Assembly (NCBI GenBank): GCA_014381825.1
Contig: JACNKX010000202.1
Span: 1-56,366 of the forward strand
Direction of reading: 5' to 3'
From: Planctomycetota bacterium
GTDB lineage: Bacteria; Planctomycetota; Planctomycetia; Pirellulales; Pirellulaceae
Length of the DNA: 56,366 nt
This document shows positions 25,284 through 34,186 of the stretch, piece by piece (within the stretch, counting starts at the first letter, position 1; each line of letters begins with the position of its first letter). Under the pieces are notes generated by a model. The model was given only the letters and a program-made list of their open reading frames with translations. It had not been told where the DNA came from and ran no database searches. A program made the translations under genes and the position numbers.

Positions 25284-26081
25284 ATGGAGACTATGGACGA
25301 TACAGCAAGCAAGCAAGTCACTACTGCCGTACTACTCGCGGCCGGTACAGGAAGCCGGCTTCAGCCGCTAACGAACGACGCCCCCAAATGTCTTTCAGAA
25401 GTTAACGGGATCGCAATTCTCGAACGCCTCGTTCGCTGCTTGCGTAGTAACGGCTTCGAACGCTTGATTGTGGTAGTTGGCTATTTGGATCAGCGGGTCC
25501 GCAAGTTTCTCGATCAGTGGGACGATGAACTACAGATCGACTATGTCATCAATCCTGTCTACGCTACGACGAACAATCTCTATTCGTTCTGGCTGGCCCG
25601 CGAGAGCATCAACGAACCATTTCTGTTGGTTGAAAGCGACGTCGTATTCGACGCCGCGTTGATGGAAGACATGTTACAGCCTGACAAGATTGCGGTCTCT
25701 AATATGCAAGACTGGATGGATGGCACGACTGTCACCGTCGACCTGTTTCAGCGAGTATTCGCCTTCCAGATTGGCTCGGGCGGTGACCTAGGTGGGGTCC
25801 GCCACAAGACGGTCAATATGTATAGCTTCACGCTGGCATCGTGGCGTCGCGTGTCGGAACGTTTATCGCAGTATGTCGCGGCGGGCCGAGTGAACGACTA
25901 CTACGAAACAGTTTTCGCGGAAATGGTCGCTGATGGCAGTCTGTCACTGGAAGCTGTCGACTTCGATAGCGGACGTTGGTACGAGATCGACACGCTAGAA
26001 GATCTCCATGAAGCCGAGCTGATGTTCCCAGGGAGACCACTCGGAGGAGACTCGTTAAGTCTCGCCGTGACTACAACGTGA
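25284..26081 (+). CDS. Nucleotidyltransferase (NTP_transferase family, LicC/IPCT-like)
   Basis: A 265-residue GT-A fold enzyme. The signature L-L-A-A-G-T-G-S-R-L-Q-P-L-T (about 17-30) is followed by P-K-C-L near residue 36, binding NTP and metal, and L-V-E-S-D-V-V-F (about 115) for the catalytic Asp. The C-terminus D-F-D-S-G-R-W-Y-E-I-D-T-L-E-D-L is typical of choline-, glycerol- or inositol-phosphate cytidylyltransferases. The next gene encodes a CDP-alcohol phosphotransferase, so this enzyme most likely makes the CDP-activated substrate, as in archaeal IPCT/DIPPS pairs. The alcohol is not identifiable from sequence. The start may be the ATG at 25284 or the one 9 bases later. Confidence 0.85.
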   Translation: METMDDTASKQVTTAVLLAAGTGSRLQPLTNDAPKCLSEVNGIAILERLVRCLRSNGFERLIVVVGYLDQRVRKFLDQWDDELQIDYVINPVYATTNNLYSFWLARESINEPFLLVESDVVFDAALMEDMLQPDKIAVSNMQDWMDGTTVTVDLFQRVFAFQIGSGGDLGGVRHKTVNMYSFTLASWRRVSERLSQYVAAGRVNDYYETVFAEMVADGSLSLEAVDFDSGRWYEIDTLEDLHEAELMFPGRPLGGDSLSLAVTTT

Positions 26082-26119
26082 CGTTCTCGATATCGGACCA
26101 GTGTAGCGGCTTAGGAATC

Positions 26120-26963
26120 ATGCAAACGACGCGCACAGAAACTGAGTTTTCTCATCTATAAGAATCTGGCTAACGCCGTCTCGATCCTTGGTGTACTCCC
26201 GCTGTGCATCCTCTTTCGGGAAAGCGGATATCAGTATCTGATTCCGCTGATCGTGTACAACAACGTGATGGACGATTTGGACGGCATCCTAGCTGCCCGG
26301 CTGAACATTAAGAGCGAGTTCGGCGCCTTACTGGATAACGTCTGCGACGCGATCTCGCACACCATTTTAATAATGGTCGTGGGAATGCACTTCGGTGGAC
26401 TCTGTATCGTCGCAGGCTTGATCGGGGCGATGGCGGTCGTGCTCCGCAGCGTTAGCCGCATGGTTCCGGCGCGAGCTGCGGGCACCGGCTCACCAACAAA
26501 TGAATTGATCCGGCATATCTTGTTCATTCTGCTATTGGCAGAACTTTTCGAATTCAGTACCGGTCCCGTTTTGATCGCCGCGTTCCTGCTGCATTCGGTG
26601 TCGATGCTAGTACCGTACAAATTGCCGTATCTGATTCGCGGCATGACAAAGTCACACGTCGCCATTGGGCTGGTGAACGTTGCGTTGGCCATCGCTTGGT
26701 TGGTCCCTGAATCGACAGCGATTATCGCGGCTTGTTTTATCCTTCCATATCAGTACTCGCTCAGTTCTGCGTTCATCAAGAAAGCCACATCGGTGGATGC
26801 TGCCACTTCAGTCTCGGCGGCATCTTGTGCCTCCTTTAACTCGCTGCAACGGTCTATCTCAACTCAGGAACAACTCGACGGCGCGTGCGGGGAACTAGAA
26901 AGTCAATGCGCGAGCGATGGCACTGAGATGAAGCCGCAAGACGAGGGAACAACTGCCGGATGA
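26120..26963 (+). CDS. CDP-alcohol phosphotransferase family membrane protein, 5' end frameshifted
   Basis: The open frame from GTG 26253 gives 236 residues with five to six membrane helices and the motif D-D-L-D-G-I-L-A-A-R followed by G-A-L-L-D-N-V-C-D, the CDP-alcohol phosphotransferase active site (D-x2-D-G-x2-A-R-x8-G-x3-D-x3-D). The usual Arg is shifted one place. The same frame extends upstream as N-L-A-N-A-V-S-I-L-G-V-L-P-L, the expected first helix, but it has no normal start before TAG at 26112. An ATG at 26120 opens a different frame that ends at TAA 26159. A +1 shift near 26150-26160 would join M-Q-T-T-R-T-E to the family domain, so I read one gene with a frameshift or a base error. 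It should join the CDP-alcohol to a phosphate acceptor. It overlaps the TPR gene (ATGA). Confidence 0.7.
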
Positions 26964-27295
26964 ATGTCTTCAAATTGCTGACTGGCCGATTCTCCAGCCG
27001 CGGTAAGGCGTTGGCGTTCTACAAACGGGGTATGGCAAGTTCAAAAGAGCATGACCACCAGAGTGCAATCGATGATTACACGACCGCCATCGGTCTGCAA
27101 GATGTTCCGCTGGATGTGAAGGCAATGGCCCTCTATAACCGCGCGTTAGTTTACGCGGCAATGGGCGACGACGCGAAAGCGACTGCCGACCTGGACGCTG
27201 TTCTTGACATGGAAACGGCATTGCCCAAGATTAAGGCCGAGGCAAAGCGAAAGCTTGTGAGAATGCAACGCGGATCCAAAAAGACGGACAAGTAG
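26960..27295 (+). CDS. Small TPR-repeat protein
   Basis: A 111-residue protein with two tetratricopeptide repeats: A-L-A-F-Y-K-R-G-M-A-S-S-K-E and A-M-A-L-Y-N-R-A-L-V-Y-A-A-M-G-D, then A-T-A-D-L-D-A-V-L. It has a basic C-terminus. The ATG overlaps the previous stop (ATGA), so it is translated with the CDP-alcohol phosphotransferase. TPR domains mediate protein-protein contacts; no partner is known. Confidence 0.8.
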   Translation: MNVFKLLTGRFSSRGKALAFYKRGMASSKEHDHQSAIDDYTTAIGLQDVPLDVKAMALYNRALVYAAMGDDAKATADLDAVLDMETALPKIKAEAKRKLVRMQRGSKKTDK

Positions 27296-27414
27296 CGATG
27301 CCGAGCGTATCCTGACCGCGCGAAATGCGATATGCTCTACTGAGGCCAGAAGTGTGCGGCTCCAGCACTTTAGTGAAATAGAGTAATCCTATTGCCTTTA
27401 GCGCGAGATGAATT

Positions 27415-27741
27415 ATGACAGTCCAGGATAAGACCCGTTGGAAAGATTGGGCGGACGAATTACGCCAGGAAATGATGAGCGGATTGACGCCGGAGGTCAC
27501 TAAGTCGGTCGAAGTCATTACTTCCGAGACGGCCACATCCAAATCAGCAAGTTCGCTCCGGAGCGTGCGATTTTGGCGAGCCTGTCAGCTGGGTGAAAAG
27601 CCAAATGACGTCTTGGCACGAGCTGGTTTTGACATCGAGTTCCAACAGAATGAAGAGCAGAAGGTGCAGGAAGTAACATTGCGGCTCAATCGATCCTGGA
27701 TGACAATTCTGGATCGAGTACGTGATCGCAAGAATACGTAG
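27415..27741 (+). CDS. Hypothetical protein
   Basis: A 108-residue protein, charged and Thr/Ser/Glu-rich, with T-R-W-K-D-W-A-D-E-L near the start and a final helical basic region R-V-R-D-R-K-N-T. No signal peptide, membrane segment or known domain. The ATG at 27415 lies 119 bases after the TPR gene. A stand-alone small gene before the cold-shock gene; the call rests on length and coding-like composition. Confidence 0.5.
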   Translation: MTVQDKTRWKDWADELRQEMMSGLTPEVTKSVEVITSETATSKSASSLRSVRFWRACQLGEKPNDVLARAGFDIEFQQNEEQKVQEVTLRLNRSWMTILDRVRDRKNT

Positions 27742-27922
27742 CGGTCGTGCGTCAACAAGATAATGAAAGCAAAAGCTGCGGAAGATCTGGCATCGATATC
27801 GGAGCGCCATCTGTTCGGCTTCGTTCCAATCGTTGAGAATGTAAAGTTGTGTTTGCAGCGGAGCAGCCCGAACAGTGTAGTGTCGGGCCACGCGGCAAGA
27901 GTTTTTTGTAGGGACTGAACAA

Positions 27923-28120
27923 ATGGCTGAAGGTACTATCAAACGTTTGACGCAAAAAGGTTTCGGATTTATTGATAACGGAACGGACAAGGATTTGTTT
28001 TTTCACTCGTCGGCTCTCGAAGGTGTTAGCTACGACGAGCTTCAAGAAGGACAACGCGTGTCATTCACCGAAGGTCGCGGACAAAAAGGACCTTGTGCAG
28101 AAAACGTTACGCTGGCCTGA
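27923..28120 (+). CDS. Cold-shock-domain protein
   Basis: A 65-residue single cold-shock domain with RNP1 K-G-F-G-F-I and RNP2 D-L-F-F-H-S-S-A-L. Start A-E-G-T-I-K-R-L-T is typical. Binds single-stranded RNA or DNA and acts as an RNA chaperone. The 181 bases upstream contain no gene and could carry a long 5' leader, as is common for csp mRNAs; no fold could be verified. A tiny Lys-rich gene follows 42 bases downstream. Confidence 0.92.
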   Translation: MAEGTIKRLTQKGFGFIDNGTDKDLFFHSSALEGVSYDELQEGQRVSFTEGRGQKGPCAENVTLA

Positions 28121-28162
28121 CTGAGCTGTGACGCGTTCGTCTTTAATCAGGGAGAAATCACG

Positions 28163-28270
28163 ATGGGCGACAAGGGAAGCAAAGACAAAGGTAAGCGTGA
28201 GCAACAGAAGAAGGCTCAACGCACCCCGAAGGAAAAGAGGAAGCTGAAACAGGAAAAGAAGAATAAGTGA
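28163..28270 (+). CDS. Very small Lys-rich basic protein downstream of csp
   Basis: A 35-residue protein starting M-G-D-K-G-S-K-D-K-G-K-R-E-Q-Q and ending K-Q-E-K-K-N-K, nearly half Lys/Arg. GGGAG ten bases before the ATG is a clear ribosome site, and the gene ends with a TGA at 28268-28270. Small basic proteins beside cold-shock genes recur in Gram-negative bacteria, but their function is not known. It is too short for most gene finders. Confidence 0.7.
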   Translation: MGDKGSKDKGKREQQKKAQRTPKEKRKLKQEKKNK

Positions 28271-28569
28271 TCCGCTTCTTCACATAGCTCGTGGCTCGCG
28301 TCGCAGCATGGATGCTCGATGAAGAGCTTGGAACACGCTCCCCGAGTTCTTGAGCCTGAAGCGCTGGCGTCAAACGTCGGCTTCATTCCGCAAACTGCCC
28401 GTAATCAATCAAGCAGTATGGCGGTGGTTTGTTCGAACGAAAACTTTTCCGTGGCAGTGAAGTGGGCAAGGTGCTGACGATTAGGGAACATGGTTGTATT
28501 CAGGGGGTATCAACGTATCCTCGCTGAGTTCCGCTTTCATCATTCTGATGACCTCGCCCACCGGGCGAA
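28271..28569. other. Intergenic region with no supported gene
   Basis: About 300 bases between the small basic gene (plus) and the end of a DUF1501 gene (minus). Short overlapping frames exist but none has a ribosome site or domain. I saw no clear hairpin with a T-run. Confidence 0.5.
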
Positions 28570-29988
28570 TCACGCCAAGATGTCGCGCACAACCTCACCG
28601 TACACATCCGTCAGTCGATAGTCGCGACCGAGGTGCGGAAACGTCAGCCGCTCGTGGTCCATGCCTAGCAAGTGCAGCATTGTTGCGTGCAGGTCGTGCA
28701 AGTGAACACGGCCTTGCACCGGTTTGTAGCCGAAGTCGTCGGTCACGCCGTGTACGAAGCCCGGCTTCACGCCGCCGCCAGCCAACAGCGTGCAGAAACT
28801 TTCCTGCTGATGCTCCCGGCCGTGAGTCGCGATCGGCGAAGTCCCGGAGAGATCCTGGCTCCAATACGTCCGACCGAATTCCCCAGAGATCATCACCAGC
28901 GTGTCCTCCAGCAGCCCACGTCGTTTCAAATCGGCGATCAGCCCAGCGACCGGCTTGTCCGCACCGGCACACGAACCGGGCAAAGCATTGCGTATGTCAC
29001 CATGATGGTCCCATCCGTCCATCGTAATCTGAACGAAGCGAACGCCGGCCTCGCTCAGTCGACGTGCCATCAGACAAGCACGACCATTGCGGTCCGCCGG
29101 ACCTTTGTTGATCCCGTACAGATCGAGAGTGCCTTGAGTTTCGTTGGACAAGTCGACCAGCGCCGGCGTCTCGGCTTGCATGCGGAATGCCAACTCGAAC
29201 GACTCGATGACCCCTTCCATCTGTGAGTCCGTTTTCACTCGATGCAGAAGCCGTTGATTAATACGCTGCAAGAAGTCGAGCCGACGTCTTTGACTTTCCG
29301 GGGCCGCGTCTGCGTCTTGCAAGTTGGCGATCGCCAAATCCCCCTCGTTGCCCGGCACTCGCAGCGGTGTGCCTTGGTGAATTGCGGGCAGGAACGAGGC
29401 ACCATAAGTTCGTTCGTCTTGCTTTGGGTGAATCGTCATAAAACTAGGCAGATTGTCGTTCTCGGTGCCGAGTCCATAACTGATCCACGAGCCCATCGAC
29501 GGTCGTGCCTCGGCGATGTGACCAGTGTGAAACTGCAATGCAGCCGGAGCATGGGCCTTGTTATCCGACACGACACCGCGCAACATGCAGAGTTCATCCG
29601 CTACGCCAGCCAGATTCGGCAATAAGTCGGAAATCATCAGTCCCGAGTTGCCACGCGGTCGAACGGGCGCGACCGGTGCCATTGGAAGAAACTGCGCCAC
29701 CCCCACACGAATCTGACCGTCGTCACCGACTGGCGATTCAATGGCTTTGCCGTGGTTGTCGGTAATGAATTTCTTCGGAGCAAACAGGTCACCTTGCGAC
29801 GGTCCGCCGGCCAGGAACACGAAGATCACACGCTTTGCTCGCGGAGTGAACTGGGCATCACGGGCCGCCAACGGGTTGCTAGCCGCCCGGGAGTCACGGC
29901 TCATTAGGCCGCCAAGCGCCACGCTGCCAAATCCACAGGCGGTTGTTCGCAGCAGTTCACGTCGAGTGAAGAACGGTGCATGTTTCAT
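28570..29988 (-). CDS. DUF1501 protein, Tat-exported
   Basis: A 472-residue alkaline-phosphatase-superfamily-like protein of the DUF1501 family. The N-terminus has T-R-R-E-L-L-R-T and a hydrophobic stretch, a Tat signal (about 1-35, ending R-A-A-S-N). The body shows F-L-A-G-G-P-S-Q-G-D-L-F, D-G-W-D-H-H-G-D and I-S-G-E-F-G-R-T-Y-W. In planctomycetes DUF1501 nearly always sits next to a PSCyt/DUF1553 protein, as here: its start is 3 bases after the stop of the DUF1553 gene and it is the last gene of the sulfatase operon. Catalytic role unproven; probably periplasmic. Confidence 0.9.
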   Translation of the reverse strand: MKHAPFFTRRELLRTTACGFGSVALGGLMSRDSRAASNPLAARDAQFTPRAKRVIFVFLAGGPSQGDLFAPKKFITDNHGKAIESPVGDDGQIRVGVAQFLPMAPVAPVRPRGNSGLMISDLLPNLAGVADELCMLRGVVSDNKAHAPAALQFHTGHIAEARPSMGSWISYGLGTENDNLPSFMTIHPKQDERTYGASFLPAIHQGTPLRVPGNEGDLAIANLQDADAAPESQRRRLDFLQRINQRLLHRVKTDSQMEGVIESFELAFRMQAETPALVDLSNETQGTLDLYGINKGPADRNGRACLMARRLSEAGVRFVQITMDGWDHHGDIRNALPGSCAGADKPVAGLIADLKRRGLLEDTLVMISGEFGRTYWSQDLSGTSPIATHGREHQQESFCTLLAGGGVKPGFVHGVTDDFGYKPVQGRVHLHDLHATMLHLLGMDHERLTFPHLGRDYRLTDVYGEVVRDILA

Positions 29989-29990
29989 GA

Positions 29991-32489
29991 TCAGAGTCTC
30001 ATTAGAAATTCGTTAGACGCAAGCAGCGCGTGACACAATTCGATCCATGCTTCGTCACCCGCCGCTAAAACAAATGCTTCCGCCTCGCTGCGCTCGGATG
30101 GTGAGAGCGGGCGGTTGAGCAGGGTCAGCCAGAGTTGATCCAGTCTTTCGCTTTCTTTCTCAGACGATTTCGTAAGTCGCTCCGCCACCGCCGCGGCTCT
30201 CTCTTTTACGACAGTGCCGTTCATCAGGAACAATGCCTGCGTGGGAACTGCCGTCGTTGCTCGCTGTCCCGCAAACTGCGAGGGCTGTGGAAAATCGAAA
30301 ACGTTTCGCAGGGCTGCCGGGCCCGGTTGTCCCGAGTGGCGGATCACGGGCAAGTAGATTGTTCGTTCAAAGTCTTGGCTCGGGCGCCACCTGGCGAGCC
30401 GGAAGTTCGGCGGGTTTACATCCTTGGGATTGAGACCGCCGACGTTCTCAGGAAACTCAAGCGGCATCGCCGGGCCACCAGTGGACGAATTCAGCTGCCC
30501 GCTGACGAAGATCATCGCGTCGCGCAGTGCCTCGGCATCGAGCCGCACGCGGTTCATACGCCACAGTAGACGATTATCGGGATCGATCGAATGGGCGCGA
30601 TCATCGTGGACGCTGCCGAGGCGATAAGTGCGACTGAGCACGAGCGAGCGGATTAATTGTTTCTGCGACCAGCCATCGCGGATGAAGCGGCTCGCCAGAA
30701 AGTCCAGGAGCGCGGGGTGCGAAGGTCGTTCGCCCGGCAAGCCAAAATAGTCGACTGATCGGACCATCCCGTGGCCGAACAGCTTTTGCCAGATCCGATT
30801 AACGGCGACACGAGCAGTCAGCGGGTTCTCGCTGCTCGCAATCCAGTCCGCGAGCTGAAGCCTTCCACTTTGGCCCTGAGGAACGTGCGGGGCCGTTTCA
30901 GTGACGACACTTAGAAATCCGCGAGGCACTTCGTCGGCCAGAGCGCGCGGGTTTCCTCGAATTGTTATGTTCATGTTGCCGGGAGCTTCAACGTCGTGAA
31001 CTCCGTGAGCCTGCGGCACCGCCGGGGCGAAGAAATCGGCATGTAGAATGTCCCGGTTCAACGTTCCGATTTGCCCGCTCTTCTCGTTGCGTTCCTTCGT
31101 CAGTTGGTCTCGTTCATCTTTTGGCAGCTGTTCATTCTTCAATAATTCGTCGAGTTCATTTTTCCTCGCTATCGCTTGTTTGCGTTCGAGTTGCATTTTG
31201 GCGAGCCGCTCGGCGTGCGCCTGAGTCTGTTGTGTACGTTCCGCTTTCTGCGAGTCGGTCTCAGGTAACTCGTTCGTGTTGACGTCGCTCCACACGCCCC
31301 GATCCGTCTTGTAAATCGACGACGTGCCGTGGAAGAAACCGCCGATCGCGTAGTAGTCGCGTTGCAAGATGGGATCGAATTTGTGATCGTGGCAACGAGC
31401 ACAGTCAATCGTCATTCCGAGGAACGCTTTGCCAGTTTTGTTGACTTGCTGGTCAACGATGTCGACCAGCAACTTTGCCTTGTCGGCCTCCACAATTTCA
31501 ATGTCACCCAACACAAGAAAGCCCGTTGCCACTAGATTGGCTGATCGCTGTTCGATCGTCTCGTGGGGCAGCAAGTCGCCGGCGACTTGCTCGCGAATGA
31601 AGCGATCAAACGGTTTGTCGTTGTTGTACGCGTCGATGACGTAGTCACGGTACCGCCACGCATGTTGCGCGAAGACCGAGTTTGAGGTGCCAACTTGATC
31701 TGCGTAGCCCACGAGGTCCAACCAATGCCGAGCCCAACGCTCGCCGAAAGCACGCGAATCGAGCAGCCTGTCGACCACCTTCTCGTGAGCCTCATCCGAC
31801 TCGTCTGTCTCAAACTCACGAATCTCTTCCACAGTCGGCGGCAGTCCTGTTAAGTCGAAACTCACACGACGCAGCCAAGTGTATCGATCTGCATCCTTAA
31901 CCGGACGCAAGTCGTGTTCTTCGAGTTTAGCAAGCACAAACCGATCCAAGTCGCTCTGAGGCCACTCGGCGTCTTTGACTTCTGGCGGCAACTCGTCACG
32001 CAATGGTTGAAATGCCCAATGCTTGCGACCCGCTTCGAGGTCGATCCGCCTGGTGGACCGAGTTGCTCGAGTCACCCTCGGGTCGTGCGCACCGGCGGCA
32101 ACCCATTGCTGGAGGCGGGAGATCAGCTCGTCCGGTAATTTTCCGGTGGGCGGCATCTCAAAGTTTTCGTATCGGACGGCTTTGATCAGTAAGCTCTCGT
32201 CCGGTTTGCCGGGCACAATCGCAGTTCCCGATTCGCCTCCCTTAGTCCAGCCGATACGCGAGTCGAGCATCAGCCCGCCCTTCGCCTTCTCTGCTTCATG
32301 GCTGTGGCACTTGTAACAGTGCTGCTCGAGAATCGGTAGCACATTCTTTGTGAACGATGCTTCCGCTTCTTTATTCGCCGGCTTAGCATCAGCAGCGTGA
32401 CAGGCGTTGGACGCCGCATGTATCGCCAACGCTCCAAGCAAAACGAAGCGAAGAACGCTCCCTCGTTTAACGGCAGTCGGTATCATCAC
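29991..32489 (-). CDS. Planctomycete cytochrome C (PSCyt1), PSCyt2/DUF1549 and DUF1553 protein
   Basis: An 832-residue exported protein; signal peptide about 1-33 (ends C-H-A-A-D). Heme site C-Y-K-C-H (58-62) is the PSCyt1 domain with F-E-M-P-P-T-G-K as its distal loop. The PSCyt2/DUF1549 domain covers about 150-360 (R-R-V-S-F-D-L-T-G-L-P-P and C-A-R-C-H-D-H-K-F-D-P, a second C-x-x-C-H). DUF1553 fills the C-terminus (R-V-A-V-N-R-I-W-Q-K-L-F-G-H-G, S-R-T-Y-R-L). The central 400-450 segment is a charged coiled coil. Overlaps the sulfatase by 4 bases and precedes DUF1501. Likely an electron-transfer or surface protein; the reaction is unknown. Confidence 0.92.
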   Translation of the reverse strand: MMIPTAVKRGSVLRFVLLGALAIHAASNACHAADAKPANKEAEASFTKNVLPILEQHCYKCHSHEAEKAKGGLMLDSRIGWTKGGESGTAIVPGKPDESLLIKAVRYENFEMPPTGKLPDELISRLQQWVAAGAHDPRVTRATRSTRRIDLEAGRKHWAFQPLRDELPPEVKDAEWPQSDLDRFVLAKLEEHDLRPVKDADRYTWLRRVSFDLTGLPPTVEEIREFETDESDEAHEKVVDRLLDSRAFGERWARHWLDLVGYADQVGTSNSVFAQHAWRYRDYVIDAYNNDKPFDRFIREQVAGDLLPHETIEQRSANLVATGFLVLGDIEIVEADKAKLLVDIVDQQVNKTGKAFLGMTIDCARCHDHKFDPILQRDYYAIGGFFHGTSSIYKTDRGVWSDVNTNELPETDSQKAERTQQTQAHAERLAKMQLERKQAIARKNELDELLKNEQLPKDERDQLTKERNEKSGQIGTLNRDILHADFFAPAVPQAHGVHDVEAPGNMNITIRGNPRALADEVPRGFLSVVTETAPHVPQGQSGRLQLADWIASSENPLTARVAVNRIWQKLFGHGMVRSVDYFGLPGERPSHPALLDFLASRFIRDGWSQKQLIRSLVLSRTYRLGSVHDDRAHSIDPDNRLLWRMNRVRLDAEALRDAMIFVSGQLNSSTGGPAMPLEFPENVGGLNPKDVNPPNFRLARWRPSQDFERTIYLPVIRHSGQPGPAALRNVFDFPQPSQFAGQRATTAVPTQALFLMNGTVVKERAAAVAERLTKSSEKESERLDQLWLTLLNRPLSPSERSEAEAFVLAAGDEAWIELCHALLASNEFLMRL

Positions 32490-33982
32490 GGCGCGGCGCC
32501 TCCAAGTAACAGTTCAGTTGCCGGAAACCGTTTGCGAGTGTCGCTGTCGACGGGCTTGCCGGTTCGCATGCTCCACCACTCTCCGGCTCGCTTCGGATTG
32601 TAGTGCGGATTCGGAATCGGCATTCGAGCCACGACGTCTTGCCGCCATCGCTGCAGCTTGTGTTTCAGGTCGGTAGCGCGGCCTTGCTTCTCGTTTGCCA
32701 GATTGTTGGCCTCGCCAAGGTCTTTCGCAAGATGATAAAGCTCCACATCGCCTGTTCCGTCTAGATACTCGATTAACTTCCAATCACGTTCGCGGATGCT
32801 GCTTGCTGGGCGATCATGGTGATAGTGGGGATAGTGCCAATGAAGCGCGGTCCGCTCTAATTTTTCGCCTGGATTCGTGAGCAGCGGTTTCAGGCTAAGT
32901 CCGTCAATCGTTTGGTTCTTGGGCAGAGATCCACCGGCCAGATCGACGAAAGTGGCAAAGAAGTCGTAGCTTATCGTTGGCTCGGAACACACCGCGCCGG
33001 ACTTTGCCAGCGGTGGATACTTCACGATCAACGGTACGCGAACGCCGCCTTCGTGCAGCGATCCTTTCTCGCCTTTCAATGGCGCGAGACTCGATACGTT
33101 GTCATCGGCTTGTTCGCGATAGTCGTAACGTCGATGCAGCCCGCCATTGTCGGATGTGAAGACGATCATCGTGTTGTCGGTCAGGCCCTGGACTTCGACA
33201 GCGTCGACAATCCGCCCGACCATGTCGTCGCAGTGTTCCACCATGGCGGCATATACCGGATGCGGCAACATGCGATTCATCTCGTCGGCCTTCTTTGTAT
33301 ACTTCTCGACTTTCTGCGACATGGCACCGAGTGGAATATGCACTGCGAATGGCGAGAGCATCAGAAAGAACGGCTTCTCCTTGTTCTCCTCGATGAAGTC
33401 GATGCACAGATCTGCCTCGAAGTCAGTTCGGTATTGTCCTGGCTTTGGCTTAAGACCGGTTCTTCCCTGAACACGATATTTCCCGGGCAAGTGTGGACCG
33501 CCGATCACGGCAGAAAAGTCGTATCCTTGCTGGTCTGGTTGGAACTGCGAGCCATTGCCGAGATGCCACTTGCCCACATATCCAGTCGAGTAGCCTGAGT
33601 CCTTCAACGCTTCTGCCACGGTGACGGTATCCAGTGGGAGTGCCATCGTTGTCAAAGGAGTGATCACGCGATCAAACGGTCGCCAATGGCCAGGTATGTG
33701 CGCCGTGATCCCAATCCTCGCTTGGTTCTGGCCGGACTGAACCGCGCAGCGAGTCGGCGAACAAACGGCACCGGCCGCATAGAAGTCTGTGAAGCGCACA
33801 CCCTGTGTGGCAAGGCGATCGATTCGCGGCGTATCGATGAAATCATTGCCGTAGCAGCCAACGTCGCCCCAGCCCATGTCGTCGATAAAAATGAGAACGA
33901 TGTTGGGCTTGTCCGCCGCGAAGACTGATGCGTTCGCGGCGAAACATGCGAGCGCGGTTAAAAGGTAAATCAGATGTTTCAT
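32486..33982 (-). CDS. Type I sulfatase, exported
   Basis: A 498-residue sulfatase. The signal peptide is about 1-23. N-I-V-L-I-F-I-D-D-M-G (Asp pair binding calcium) is at 27-37, and C74 in C-S-P-T-R is the residue converted to formylglycine by the maturase; R78 completes the motif. A G-K-W-H-L-G motif (about 140) and T-S-D-N-G-G (about 275) are other active-site blocks. The maturase and the sulfated-glycan substrate are not in this window. First gene of an operon with PSCyt/DUF1553 and DUF1501; its stop overlaps the next start. Confidence 0.95.
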   Translation of the reverse strand: MKHLIYLLTALACFAANASVFAADKPNIVLIFIDDMGWGDVGCYGNDFIDTPRIDRLATQGVRFTDFYAAGAVCSPTRCAVQSGQNQARIGITAHIPGHWRPFDRVITPLTTMALPLDTVTVAEALKDSGYSTGYVGKWHLGNGSQFQPDQQGYDFSAVIGGPHLPGKYRVQGRTGLKPKPGQYRTDFEADLCIDFIEENKEKPFFLMLSPFAVHIPLGAMSQKVEKYTKKADEMNRMLPHPVYAAMVEHCDDMVGRIVDAVEVQGLTDNTMIVFTSDNGGLHRRYDYREQADDNVSSLAPLKGEKGSLHEGGVRVPLIVKYPPLAKSGAVCSEPTISYDFFATFVDLAGGSLPKNQTIDGLSLKPLLTNPGEKLERTALHWHYPHYHHDRPASSIRERDWKLIEYLDGTGDVELYHLAKDLGEANNLANEKQGRATDLKHKLQRWRQDVVARMPIPNPHYNPKRAGEWWSMRTGKPVDSDTRKRFPATELLLGGAAP

Positions 33983-34042
33983 AATTGCTCGTTTACAGGT
34001 GGATAACGTGCGCTGATTGCATCGCAGGCATTTCTAAACTCA

Positions 34043-34103
34043 GTGGCTGGGGCTTCCAGCCGCAGCAGGTGTCGCGAAAGCTGCGGCAGGATGCCCCAGC
34101 CAC
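34043..34103. repeat. Long imperfect palindrome (REP-like hairpin)
   Basis: GTGGCTGGGGC (34043-34053) pairs with GCCCCAGCCAC (34093-34103), and GCCGCAGC (34059-34066) with GCTGCGGC (34080-34087), making a two-part stem around a short loop. It lies in the 204-base gap between the sulfatase (minus) and the dehydrogenase/cytochrome gene (minus). GC-rich hairpins of this kind recur in planctomycete intergenic regions. It may also serve as a transcription-end structure for the upstream gene, though no T-run follows. Confidence 0.65.
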
Positions 34104-34186
34104 GTGTTCGAAGCAGGTTTTGAAATGCCATCTATTGAATGTCGGGAACTTGACTCGTTAAAACAAGACTCAGTGGCGTCGTCCAA

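Noticed and set aside
26156-26161. Programmed +1 frameshift at CTA-TAA in the CDP-alcohol phosphotransferase
   Set aside because: The peptidyl-tRNA re-pairing from CTA to TAT would be poor, unlike the prfB site, and no stimulator is seen; an indel or base error is simpler.
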